Assembly: GCA_029204225.1 (NCBI GenBank)
Contig: CM055104.1
Coordinates: 25,125,285-25,189,284 of the forward strand
Source of the DNA: Diphasiastrum complanatum
Taxonomy: Eukaryota > Streptophyta > Lycopodiopsida > Lycopodiales > Lycopodiaceae
Length of the DNA: 64,000 nt
Direction: 5' to 3'
The translations under genes and the position numbers were made by a program. Below the pieces are notes generated by a model. That model was given only the letters and a program-made list of their open reading frames with translations. It was not told where the DNA came from and did not search any database. Below, piece by piece: positions 12,908-25,570 of this stretch (positions within the stretch are counted from its first letter, which is position 1; the number at the start of each line of letters is the position of its first letter).

Positions 12908-13589
12908 TGTAAAAATTACAGCAAATAAGGATCCTAAAACACTTGAAATGATGAGGGAAACAATAGATTATGATTTCATAAGATTAGCACAAGTTGAACC
13001 ATCAAAATCCATCAAAAATCTATGCTTGAACCTCACTAAATGGCCCAAATCCTTGAAGAAGGCTTCACACGTGTGAAAGTACGGCCTCCCACAGTCTGAG
13101 TACTGTACACCAGACCTACATTCAATCCTATAATCATTAGTAATCACAAGTACTCAAACAATTATGAACATAGAGAGCAATTGCACCATTATGAGAGAAA
13201 AAACATGAAATTGCTTGATTGATTTTGGTGAGATATCATCACCTATATATACATGATCCATCACGGTTTTGGGCAGGTGTGAGTAGCCCTAAACCTATCC
13301 CTAATGCTAATTTTGGTGGACCTTTTATCCCTACCAAGTTAGGGTTGGAATCTTGGAGATCCCTCAACAATGCAAAAATTACCAAAAATAGCTCCTATTT
13401 TTTCTCCCTTGTATCTAAGCATAATTTGGACTCATTACAAAGGTTCTAACACTTAGATCTACTTGAGAACATCCTTATGAATGGAATCCTATGCTATTTG
13501 GCACGTGTGACAAGCCACATCATGACCATCTAACTATTTACAAGTCATATGACCAAAACTAGTCAAGCTAGAATTGTGAATTTTTAACA
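12908..13589 (-). repeat. Copia A1 3' LTR
   Basis: 682 bp, starts TGTAAAAATTACAGC and ends GAATTTTTAACA on the plus strand. It is paired with 18383-19064 and with the two LTRs of copy 2. Confidence 0.95.
13242..13251 (-). promoter_or_regulatory. TATA box in copia A LTR
   Basis: The minus strand reads TATATATAGG within the LTR, and the same sequence lies at the equivalent place in the three other family A LTRs. Its position and orientation suit the element's Pol II promoter; the start site is not determined. In the 5' LTR the matching site is near 18717-18726. Confidence 0.55.
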
Positions 13590-13605
13590 CTCCTCCTCAC
13601 TATCT
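13590..13605 (-). promoter_or_regulatory. Copia A1 polypurine tract
   Basis: The minus strand reads GTGAGGAGGAGTG immediately before the 3' LTR, the expected plus-strand primer of reverse transcription. Copy 2 has the same tract at 47337. Confidence 0.8.
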
Positions 13606-16600
13606 AGCTTGGTTCAATCATTGCTTTACTAATCACTCCAAGTGATGATCTGAACTTCATAAAAGGTGTCTTTTGAAGTGGTTTAGTAAGTAGATCAGCT
13701 ACACATTCATTGCTTGGAACATGCTCCAAAGCAATCTCCTTGGCTTGCACCATTTCTCTCACAAAGTGATGGCATATCTCAATGTGCTTAGATCTTGCAT
13801 GGAAGATTGGGTTAGATGCAAGGTGTTGGGCTGATATATTGTCATTGTAGATGATTGGTGCCTCCTCTGAATCCATGATCTTTAGTTCCACCAATAATCT
13901 CTTGATCTAAAGTACCTCCTTTGTAGTGGTTGTCAAAGCTTTGTACTCGGCCTCGGTTGAAGATAGAGATATAGTTTCTTGCTTTTTTGAAAGCCATGAA
14001 ACCACACTTTCTCCTATGAAAGTTGAATAGGCACTTGTTGATTTCCTATCCCTCTTGTCCCCTGCAAAATCTGAATCACTAAATGCATGAAAGTTAATCA
14101 CATCTCCTCTATATAGAATCCCAAAATCCAATGTACCCGAGATGTATCTTAGAATCCTCTTAGCATTTTTCCAATGGATATTCAATGGCTTTTGCATGGA
14201 TTGGCTCAACCTACATACACTAAAGCTAAGATCTGGTCTAGTTATAGTGATCCACATTAAGGAACCTATAAGTTGCCTAAACAAAGTGATGTCCATGAAG
14301 GATCTTTCATCATCTTCATTTGGCACTTTTACATCTTGCTCCATTGGTGTGTCAACACTTTTGCATACTTCCATCTTAAACTTCTTCAAAAGACTTTGAG
14401 CATATTTTACTTGACTTATAAAGATAAAATCAGACCCTCTAAGTACTTCTATGCCTAAGATGAAGTGAAGACACCCTAGATCTACCATCTTGAACTCTAA
14501 GGATAGATCTATCTTGATTTTTTCAATACCATCAACACTATTTCCACTAATGATGATGTCATCTACATAAATGAGTAAAAGTACAATACCAACATCATCA
14601 AACTTAATGTAAAGAGTAGGATCATATTCACTTTGAACAAAAGAAAGTGAAATAAGATAGCAATGTAGTCTTGAATTCCAAGATCTCGAGGCTTGCTTCA
14701 AGCCATAGATGCTTCTTTGGAGATGGCATACTTTGTTCTCCATTCCATGCTTGATGAACCCTTGTGGCTGCTCCATATAGATATCCTCTTCCAAAAAACC
14801 ATTCAAGAAAGCATTAGAGACATCCATTTGACATAGAATCCATCCAAAATGTGATGCAAGTGCAATGATTAGTCTTATTGTGACCATCTTGGCCACGGGT
14901 ACAAAAGTTTCCTCATAGTCTATCCCTCTCTCTTGAGCATAACCTTTTGCAACTAATCTTGCTTTATGTTTGTTAACACTCCCATTTGCATTCAACTTAA
15001 GCTTGAAGACCCACTTGCATCCTATTACATTCCTTTGAGGTCTCTCAACAAGCAACCAAGTTTCATTCTCAATCAAGGCATCATACTCATCCAACATAGC
15101 TTTATACCATTCTTTGGAGTTCAATGCATCTTCAACATTAGACGGTTCTTCAAAACTAGATAAAGCATAAGAAGTGGATGAGATACCCTCAACTTGCTGT
15201 CCTTTGCCTTGATATGTGAGCCTTGATGGCTCCACTTTTGCCCTTGAAGATCTCCTTGGTGTGATAGGTGGGTTTGGTGCTTGCTCCTCCATGAGCTCCT
15301 CCTCAAAACCAAGATCTTGATCGTCGGCCATCTTCTTCTTGATTGTTGGAGCACTTGAGCCTTCTTCAAGCATATGAATATGATGTTCATCAAAGATGAC
15401 ATCCCTTGAAACAACAAATTTGTTTAAGGATGGGAGATAGACTTTGTAGCCCTTGCTTGAGCTTGCATATCCAAGCATGATCCCTCTTGTGGAAGATGGA
15501 TCCTCCTTGGTTCTTGTTTCCAATGGCACATGCACATAACATATACACCCAAAAACTTTCAAGTGATTAAGATTGGTTTTCTTTCCATACAACATCTCAT
15601 AAGGAGTTTTGCCTTCAATTGCTTTGCAAGACACCCTATTCATCAAGTAGTTTGCACATACAAGAGACTCACCCCAAAAGGATTTGGGCAAACAAGCATC
15701 TAATCTTAAAGCCTTAGAACATTCACATAATGTTCTATTCCTTCTTTCAGCAACTCCATTTTGTTGAGGAGTGTAAGGACAAGAAGTCTCTTTCTTGATC
15801 CCTTCCTCCTCACAAAAGGCCTTGAACTCATTGGAGATGAATTCTCCACCATTGTCACTTCTAAGAATCTTGATGCTATGATTATGATGCTTTTCCACAA
15901 ACAACTTGAACTTTACAAAAGTATCAAATACTTGAGACTTGAGAGAAAGTAAGAACACCCAACAATATCTTGAGTAGTCATCAATGAAGGTTAAAAACAT
16001 GGATGAACCTCCATTAGATTTGGTGCTAGCAATGTGCACATATGAGTGTATGAGTTCAAGAGGATGAGATGACTTTGTGAGGGAGTTAGGAAACACCTTC
16101 TTATGTGCCTTGGATAAGGCACAAGCTTCACAAACCTTGTCTTCCTTCCCAATAGACCTTGGTAGGCCTAAAGCATACTCCTCCTTGATCATAGCCTCCA
16201 TGGAACCCGAGTTGACATGTCCAAGTCTTTTGTGCCATAAAGTAAAGGTAGATATCTTGCTCTTCTCGGCCAACATGACAACATTAGTATCCACAAATGC
16301 ATCCAGCTTATAAAGTTTGCCAAGTCTAGTGCCCTTAGCCACTATCTTACCCTTCTTCTTGATGAAACATTCATTTGAAGCAAAGTCAACATTGAAACCA
16401 TTGTCTACCATTTGGCCAACACTTAGTAGATTCTTTGTTATTGTAGGAATGTACAAAACACCTTCTATGTTGATCTTTTTGGAAGATCCTAAGCAAAGGG
16501 GAATGCTACCAGCTCCTTCAATCTTACAAGCTTCATCATTTGCTGTATAGATAGAGTTTATAGGTCCATCATAAGATAAGAGAGAAGAGAAAAACTCCCT

Positions 16601-17571
16601 TTTACTAGTCATGTGTGAACTAGCACCCGAGTCAATCCACCAAGGATCTTCTCCTTTGAAGTTTGTTGAAGAAAATATGGACATCATGAGAGAGTCCTCA
16701 TGTGAACTCTTCTCCTCCTCCTCTTTGCTCATGTTGGCTTGGCTTTGATCTTGCTTCCTCTTGAAGCATTCCGAGGCATAATGCCCCATCTTGCTACAAT
16801 AGTAGCACTTCACCTTTGATTTGTCCTTCTTGACTTTGGTGGTTGATGGAGATGCCTTTGGGGGTCCTTCTTGATCCTCAAGCTTCATAGACTTCTTGAA
16901 TGTTGATCCTTTGCCTTTGGACTTGCCTTTGCCTTTGGTGAAGAGAGCTTGGTCATCTCCACCTTGGATGGAAAGCCTATCCATCCTCTCTTGCATTTGG
17001 CTCCTTCTTGATTCCTCGGCCATGAGTGTGCCTTGGAGTTCTTCAAGTATGGGTAGCTACCCATAATTGCATGTCCCTGAACCAAATTGTCAAATTCAAA
17101 GCTTAGTCCATTCAATATGAGTTGAACAAGCTCTTCATCCTTGATAGGGTCACGTATAAAGGCTAGCTCTTTGTTCAATTCCTTTATTCTTATTACAAAA
17201 GTATGTGCACTCTCTCCTTTCTTTTGATAGCTTCTATAGATTTGATTCTTCAAAGCTAACATTCTAGTTTGGTTCTTGGATTCATAGACCTTTTGCAAAG
17301 TCTCCCAAGCATCTTGAGCTGAAGTGCAATCTCCTACCTCTCTTGAGAGTTCATTTGCAACATTCATTTTTATGCAATGTAGTGCAACATTGCACCTCTT
17401 GATGTATTTGGCTTTTTCTTGAGGATGAATAGGTTCACCCTCCTTACCATTTACAATTTCCATCAGATCTTGCATGATCATGATAGATTCCATTCTAACT
17501 TTCCATATGGAATAGTTAGTTTTGTTGAGCCTTTCATTAGTATCCAAAAGATATGCATTTATAGATGCCAT
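13604..17571 (-). pseudogene. Copia A1 gag-pol polyprotein, one frameshift and one stop
   Basis: The gag start at 17571 begins MASINAYLL and has the copia LNKTNYSIWKVRM motif. After the frameshift near 17058 the frame continues through a CCHC zinc knuckle (CYYCSKMGHYASEC, about 16770-16805), protease with WIDSGASSHM (about 16640), and integrase with HKRLGH zinc-binding start, DDYSRYCW, RSDNGGEF and GVAERRNRTL. RT follows with LVAKGYAQ, DVSNAFLNG and YVDD, then RNase H with DSDFAGD and SSTEAEY. A TAG at 13907-13909 splits off the last 97 codons, and translation would end at 13604. The product would build virus-like particles and copy and integrate the element. Start choice: first Met before the conserved gag motif. 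Confidence 0.92.
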
Positions 17572-18369
17572 CTAGTCTCCTAATCAAGGACTTGACACAA
17601 ATGAAGGTTACTTCTATTGATTTGATTGAAGGTCTACCTTATCCCACTTCTTAGGGACCTGAAAAGATCAGTAATAGACTTCCTATAAAGATCTAAGAAT
17701 GATCTCTAACAAAATCAAATCATAGAATACTAGAAACAATGCACTTGCTTGATTGAAGTAGACAATACTAGTAGAATTGCCCCTCTTTCTATAAAGAACA
17801 TTAAAGCTTCCAAATGATCTGATAAAGAGTGAATTTCAGCAACCTAATATACTTCCAAAATAACTTGTAAAAGATCTAAATGGAACTTAATGAGGATGCA
17901 ACACAATCTACTATCCAATCACAAGCAAAACATGATCAAAATTGATGAAAAATTGATCTAATTTGGTGCATAAGTCAAGCAATGGTTGGACTGAACCTAA
18001 ATCACTTTAGGAGGTGCCTACTACACCTTAGAACAGCCTTGAAGAGTCCCCAAAACTCTGATCTTCCCTCTCCTTGAATGCTAGAAAGCCTTCTCTATGA
18101 AATCACCTCCAAAACTCGCTTAGAAATCAATGCTTGGAGCAAGCAAAACTTGCTATCTTGGTAATGTGAATTGAATTCAACTTTGCCTCTGGTTTTAGAC
18201 ACCTAAACACCTGCAAATGAAGTCACACAACACCAATCTCCAATGTATTTGAGTCACTTTGAGTTCTAGAATCAATACTAGATGCTAAGATCCAATCTAC
18301 ACAAGATTTAGATCAAAAATTGTGATCAAATTGAATGAAAACCAAGGATTTAGCTCATTTCAGCCTTTA

Positions 18370-18382
18370 GGCTCTGATACCA
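18370..18382 (-). promoter_or_regulatory. Copia A1 primer-binding site (tRNA-iMet)
   Basis: The minus strand reads TGGTATCAGAGCC directly after the 5' LTR, complementary to the 3' end of plant initiator methionine tRNA. Confidence 0.9.
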
Positions 18383-19064
18383 TGTAAAAATTACAGCAAA
18401 TAAGGATCCTAAAACACTTGAAATGATGAGGGAAACAATAGATTATGATTTCATAAGATTAGCACAAGTTGAACCATCAAAATCCATCAAAAATCTATGC
18501 TTGAACATCACTAAATGGCCCAAATCCTTGAAGAAGGCTTCACACGTGTGAAAGTACGGCCTCCCACAGTCTGAGTACTGTACACCAGACCTACATTCAA
18601 TCCTATAATCATTAGTAATCACAAGTACTCAAACAATTATGAACATAGAGAGCAATTGCACCATTATGAGAGAAAAAACATGAAATTGCTTGATTGATTT
18701 TGGTGAGATATCATCACCTATATATACATGATCCATCACGGTTTTGGGCAGGTATGAGTAGCCCTAAACCTATCCCTAATGCTAATTTTGGTGGATCTTT
18801 TATCCCTACCAAGTTAGGGTTGGAATCTTGGAGATCCCTCAACAATGCAAAAATTACCAAAAATAGCTCCTATTTTTTCTCCCTTGTATCTAAGCATAAT
18901 TTGGACTCATTCCAAAGGTTCTAACACTTAGATCTACTTGAGAACATCCTTATGAATGGAATCCTATGCTATTTGGCACGTGTGACAAGCCACATCATGA
19001 CCATCTAACTATTTACAAGTCATATGACCAAAACTAGTCAAGCTAGAATTGTGAATTTTTAACA
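18383..19064 (-). repeat. Copia A1 5' LTR
   Basis: 682 bp, identical in length to 12908-13589, with about four visible substitutions between them. Confidence 0.95.
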
Positions 19065-19201
19065 GGTGTTTATTTGAAAAATTTTAAGCTCTCTCTCTCT
19101 CATGATGATATTCATTAGCATGACATTTTTTCTAAAACAAGCTTCAATTCCAGAATCATTTATTAGTACAAAATATTTTCAAGCATTTGTGTATTATTTT
19201 C

Positions 19202-19203
<2 letters not shown>

Positions 19204-19258
<55 letters not shown>
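19204..19258. repeat. (CT)n microsatellite
   Basis: Uninterrupted CT run of 55 bp, followed by ACATATATATGG. Confidence 0.95.
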
Positions 19259-19261
<3 letters not shown>

Positions 19262-19810
19262 TATATATGGATGACAATGGCCTTTTTTTAAGATATATGT
19301 GGCATTTAGTTTGAACGGACATCTTGTATAGCATGATGCTCAAGAAACCATCCAGAATATATGATTCTATTGTCAAAGACCATCTCACATCTCTCCCTCA
19401 TCCTTGACAGAAAGTTTTGATCGTGTTTATGCATGAAGATGATATGATCCACTACTTATTTCTCATTTATGAATGTGAAATATAACACAAAGAAAATGTG
19501 TGATATGGTCATTCTATTTTTTTTCTCAAATTAAATGATTTTATTTAATTTCAATATGTAGTCATTTTCTCACCACATTCCAGCATAACTCATGCTAATG
19601 TTACCAGTTATTGGTTATGGTTATTAATCACCCTTTGACATTAGATCTTTAAGATTAATTTTTGTTTTATTCGATGATAATATTATTTGAATAATAATTT
19701 TTGTTGCTTAGAATGTACATATATTGTGGTCTATTTGATGGATTGTTAGTGTTTTGATTTCGATTGTCATGCAAACAATAATGTTGTGGTCATGGTTTTT
19801 ATATATTTCA

Positions 19811-20246
19811 GAGTTCTTCAAAGCTCAAAGAGAATGAAGTGAAAGAGCCACCAATACATGTTTCTGAGCTTGATCTAAACATTGATCTCACAAATATGGT
19901 TCAAAATGCATTTGAAACGATAGCCTCATTGGAATGTGAAAATCATATTGGTGAGGATTCATGCAATATTAATGAGGACAGTGAATATGGGAATCAAGCT
20001 ACAAGCGATAAGGTAGAAGGAAATGAAGATGTTGATGCCATAAAATTTTCTTCTCTAATGGAAGATGCAAAGAAGCCATTGTTTGAAGGATGCAAAAGAA
20101 GCAAATTATTTTCTATATTGTGTCTATATAATCAAAGGAAGCTGTCCCTTCTAGAAACAAGAGGACCGAAAAAATTTGTTTTATGTCCAGACCCATACCA
20201 GCGCACAAATTATAATACAGTCATTGAATTGCACTTAGTTAATTAG
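19811..20246 (+). pseudogene. CACTA TNP2-type transposase N-terminal fragment (one exon)
   Basis: An acceptor-like TATATATTTCAG precedes a frame reading KEPPIHVSELDLNID, then FSSLMEDAKKPLFEGCKRSKL, then FSILCLYNQR. The arrangement of an acidic linker, a short SLMEDA helix and a PL-x-x-GCK-x-SKL motif is that of the region upstream of the catalytic domain in plant CACTA (En/Spm, tnp2) transposases. There it is followed by a leucine-rich helix; here the match ends after about 10 more residues and the frame stops at 20246. No downstream catalytic part is visible. Orientation is opposite to the gypsy element that surrounds it. Family assignment is from motif memory. Confidence 0.6.
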
Positions 20247-21937
<1,691 letters not shown>

Positions 21938-21949
21938 GCTCTGATACCA
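21938..21949 (-). promoter_or_regulatory. Gypsy primer-binding site (tRNA-iMet)
   Basis: The minus strand reads TGGTATCAGAGC, one base inside the LTR boundary. Confidence 0.85.
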
Positions 21950-21950
21950 A

Positions 21951-22633
21951 TAAAATGTCCCCCAGGACTCCCAACCGAGATAGAGCTTCCTAGAACATCA
22001 AAGGGAGGATTGCAATAGATGAAACCATCCCAACCAAACCTAAACCATCCGATCTAGCCCCCGAGCAATCCAGGAGCAAGGCAAGCCACAGGAAGAGCGC
22101 TTCACAAACTGATAGCATAATGGCCACAGAATCTTCTATGATCCCCCAGGACTCCCAACCGAGATAGAGAAAAGGGAGGATTGTAGTAGACAAAACCGTC
22201 CCAACCAAACCTAGACCATCCGATCTAGCCCCCGAGCAATCCAGGAGAAAGGCAAGCCACAGGAAGAGCGCTTCACAGATTGATAGCATAATGGCCACAG
22301 ACTCTTCTATGATCCTCATAGACACTGGTGAGGGTATATATAGAGATATAGCCAACCCCACCTGCCCATGCACTGAATCCACATGGAAGTACTCTAACTG
22401 ATCATGCCAATCCCCCATGCATGTCCACTGCATATAGGTACCCCTAACCCATAATAGTCAAGACCCATGCATAAGCACAGTGCACGTACATCCTATCCCA
22501 TACAAGGATGCAACACAGATACCTATACCGCATGTATGACCCCATGGTCCTACTCAACTACTATCCAGATTAGGCCTGTCCCCTACGTCCAAGACATCCC
22601 CTAATGGTACAAACCCCCATTAGGGCTGTAATA
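21951..22633 (-). repeat. Gypsy 5' LTR with internal tandem duplication
   Basis: 683 bp against 516 bp for the partner. The extra length comes from a tandem duplication of about 167 bp: CCCCCAGGACTCCCAACCGA occurs at about 21958 and again near 22145, each followed by the GATCTAGCCCCCGAGCAATC block. Confidence 0.8.
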
Positions 22634-22840
22634 GTACAGAACTCTAAGGTTAATACAAATGTGCCTTGTATTTTTTTGGATGCATCTCGATAAGTATGTA
22701 CCAACACATTGATGTATTGAACAATATTAAATCTCTTAGGTATAATGGCCTTTCAATATGGTTATATAATGGCTTAGAAAACTACCATTTATTGTTGGTC
22801 TATATGAGAGCTTTTTAAAAGGCATGATTTATGCAAAAAA
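22634..22840. repeat. Array unit resumed after gypsy insertion
   Basis: AGAACTCTAAGGTTAATACA aligns with the ACACTCTTAAGTTGATATA part of the array unit. A diverged core follows: AATGGCTTAGAAAACTACC, then ATTTATTGTTGGTCTATATG. It is the continuation of the unit broken at 8963. Confidence 0.65.
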
Positions 22841-23990
22841 TATATTTTGAAATTAGTTTTTAGTATTTGGATTTATTTATGCTATAAGAAATTAATTTTT
22901 ACATTGCTCTTCGGAATTAGATTTTGGTAAAAAAATCTTTTTGCTCATTGATCTTGTCCCATCTTAAGCGCAAGTTTCTCATATAATATGTCAAATTCAT
23001 GGTCTAATCACTATTTGCATGTCCATGACATGGGATGCATATTCTAGTCACCTTCGTTTGATATAGCCAATTTGAACAATAAAAGAGGTGTTGAAGAAAA
23101 ATGAATCTGCCTCATATGTTAGTTGACTCAATGTGCCTCCATAAGATTACATATATTTTCATGATATAAACAAATAAATTCATTAGCAAGTTGATTGATG
23201 TACTTGAGGTCTATGGTTAACAATATACAATGTCAAATATATAATGGGTATCTACAAATTGTAAACTGAAATCTAATATCTCATATCCAAATGGATCTTA
23301 AGATAGGTGATCTGAGTAGCTTTCTCTGTTCCACAATTATATTAGATTTCAAACAAGCAAATCCACTCAAATCAAGCAAAATCACTCCCAAACTAACTCT
23401 AAAAGAAAATTTACCATTATTCATGCCACGACTAGATGCCTAATGAAAGCTAACCATCCAACAATCATGCTGCAAACTAAAAAATTGGCGTAGCTCCCCA
23501 GAAACGACGTCAAAATTGTAGTGGGTTTCTTTCCTTGCCTATCCTCAACCCAAGATCTAATCAATCTAGCATAAGGAGATCAAGTTAGTTGTCACGCATA
23601 GATTTGTTCCCATGAGAATGATAGCATAGTTCAGATTTCAGCATGAATGGAAGATTCACATCCAACTCTACCATCCACTAACCCTAAGCATTAACACTAC
23701 ATCCATTGACACTAGATCCACAATGAAGATAGCTTACTCTTTCTCTCTCTCCCTTTCTCTCTCATAAAAAGTATAAAAACATGCAATCCCAATAACAATC
23801 AGATCCAACAATTAGCAAAACACAATAAAAGCATGAGAGATGGAGGAAAAGTGATAGAGAGCAAGGAGATTCATAAATCCATTTCACAAGGGAACCAATC
23901 TACTTTCGGCAGTTGGTTTAGGCTTGTCTGCAACATCGGCATCGGTTTGCATTGATTGATTCCTCTATAATTGTCTGAAAATTGTATCAG
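22841..23990. other. AT-rich intergenic sequence
   Basis: I see no gene, LTR or tandem structure here, only a short CT-rich patch near 23740-23765. Confidence 0.5.
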
Positions 23991-24236
23991 TTTGGGTGGC
24001 CTTTTCCGATGTATTGATCCTACTGTTGGGCCAGTTCTTCTTCAGAAGTCTGGATCTGGCTTGAATCATACTTCGCCTCTTCCAGCTCATCTTTCAGCTT
24101 CTCGTACTCTGCCATCTGCGGCTGTAGATACTACAGCTGGAAGGATTGAAATTTTTTTTCTTGAATACCCTTCCAAGCCACTGGATCAATCCTATATCTC
24201 CTATGGGAAATGCAGGCTCCAAGCGTGACTTCGGTG

Positions 24237-24830
24237 TTAATTCGCCACAAAATGGCTTCCTCGGTATATTTTTTGTATATCATATTCCCCTACTTCAGCA
24301 CCTCTATGGAACTCTATTAATTGAAGAACATAGTGCTTTTGTCTAGCTTCGACATCCTTCAACTGATCTTTTAGCTCCTTATTGGTGGTTTGGAGGGCCG
24401 CCCGAGCATGTCTTTCTTCTTGTAATGAAGCTTGCAAGGTCTGGAGTTGTTGCCTGAGCAATGCATTTTCATTCTCGAATTGATTGGATTGATCTTGCAT
24501 CACCTCCAATGCCTCTAAAGTGGCATCAAATCTGTCTTAGGCTTCCTCTGGGGCTATGTCTTTCTTCGTCAGCTCAATTTGAGCTTCTTCGAGTTCCTTG
24601 TTCTTCTACAATAGACCTGACTTGGTTGTCTCCAGCTCTTCATCCCTCTGAATAAGGTGAGCTCGTATAGTGTCATACTTGCTTCCCAGCTTCCTTGAAA
24701 CCTTTTCCAGATTGACAAAGTGCTGGATGGATGCTTGGGTGTCTGGTAGCAGCGTCCCGAAGGTCTTTAAATAGAGTTCTTCATCAAGGACCGTTGGTTC
24801 GACATCATCATCTTGCTCTTGCTGGGTATC
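24237..24830 (-). pseudogene. Coiled-coil gag-like protein remnant
   Basis: The minus strand encodes an acidic start (TQQEQDDDVEPTVLDEELY near 24830), then a long heptad-rich segment (LEKVSRKLGSKYDTIRAHLI, then QRDEELETTKSG, a stop, then NKELEEAQIELTKKD). After another stop come ENENALLRQQLQTLQASL and NKELKDQLKDVEARQ. It ends TAA at 24237. Two in-frame stops (TAG near 24610 and TAA near 24538) break it. Long coiled coils of this composition occur in gag proteins of some plant gypsy-type elements, but no zinc knuckle or pol accompanies it. Similar heptad sequence seems to continue leftward to about 24050 after a frame change. A coiled-coil host protein is an alternative. Confidence 0.45.
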
Positions 24831-25013
24831 AGGAATTTTTCAGTTCTTCATATGTTGTTTCTGTTTGAATATTGACCTGCGTCGACAACATCTTCAGTAT
24901 CGGCTTCTACCTCTAGTTCTTGAACTTTATTGTTGTTGGAGACTGGCTTGTACTATGATGAGAGAGAAGACATTCCCACTGAACTTGCATTCTTCTATGT
25001 TGAAGATGAGGAT

Positions 25014-25120
25014 CACACACACACACACACACGCACGCGCGCGCGCACACACACACACACACGCACACACACACACACACATGCACACATGCGCGCGCAC
25101 ACACATGCACACATGCACAT
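25014..25120. repeat. (CA)n/(CG)n alternating purine-pyrimidine tract
   Basis: About 100 bp of CA repeats interrupted by two CGCGCGC stretches (about 25034-25046 and 25091-25098). Alternating purine-pyrimidine with CG blocks is the composition prone to left-handed DNA. Confidence 0.9.
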
Positions 25121-25544
25121 ACAACCTTGGAATGAGGATCTTGATATATGTTGTTGTGCAACAAGGGGCTGGAGCCATTGCAGCAACGAGTTGGGGCAAA
25201 GAGACTATAGCATCAACTATGTAAGGTATGAAGAAAAATAGTTGTATTTCTCCATGATCCTTTCCATAATGCTTTTAATCAATATAACATCTTTGTTCCT
25301 ATGTTGTTTGAGTAGATTGTTGAATCAAGAAAAAGAGATGGCTCGTTCCACCAAGCCATTCTTGCAAGACCAAGGCATGTTCCATTTTCCAAAAGATGCA
25401 ATAAAATAGCCAATAAAATCAGGCTTTAGTTGGTGTAGTATGAAACGATAACAATCTGAACAGTGACTACTTAGCCAAACAGACATAAAAGAAACACCCT
25501 GGTGCATTTATTCATAGAAAAAAGTAGTAGGTACATAGCTTTAC

Positions 25545-25570
25545 GGAACCAGACATTGGCGTCTGGTTCC
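25545..25570. repeat. Perfect 10-bp inverted repeat
   Basis: GGAACCAGAC, a 6-base loop ATTGGC, then GTCTGGTTCC. Next to it GGTTCCACCATGTCAT is repeated in tandem. A related GGCGCCTGGTTCCACC occurs near 30380, on the far side of the LINE. Confidence 0.8.

Larger units (their letters stand above)
12908..19064 (-). mobile_element. Copia family A, copy 1: nearly intact LTR retrotransposon
   Basis: This 6157-bp element is bounded by two 682-bp LTRs (12908-13589 and 18383-19064) with TG...CA ends, and by the 5-bp duplication GGTGT (12903-12907 and 19065-19069). On the minus strand the order is 5' LTR, iMet primer-binding site (18370-18382), gag, protease, integrase, RT, RNase H, polypurine tract, 3' LTR, which is the copia order. 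I see only about four differences between the LTRs, so insertion was recent. Two lesions stop it coding: a one-base deletion in gag near 17058 and a TGG-to-TAG change at 13907-13909. Copy 2 is intact at both positions. Confidence 0.95.

Noticed and set aside
13219-13449. A 76-codon plus-strand frame repeated at 18694, 46966 and 51078
   Set aside because: It lies antisense inside the family A LTR. Its conservation is explained by LTR identity, and it spans the TATA region.
24865-25241. Open frames rich in His-Thr and Val-Cys
   Set aside because: Translations of the CA/CG microsatellite in several frames.
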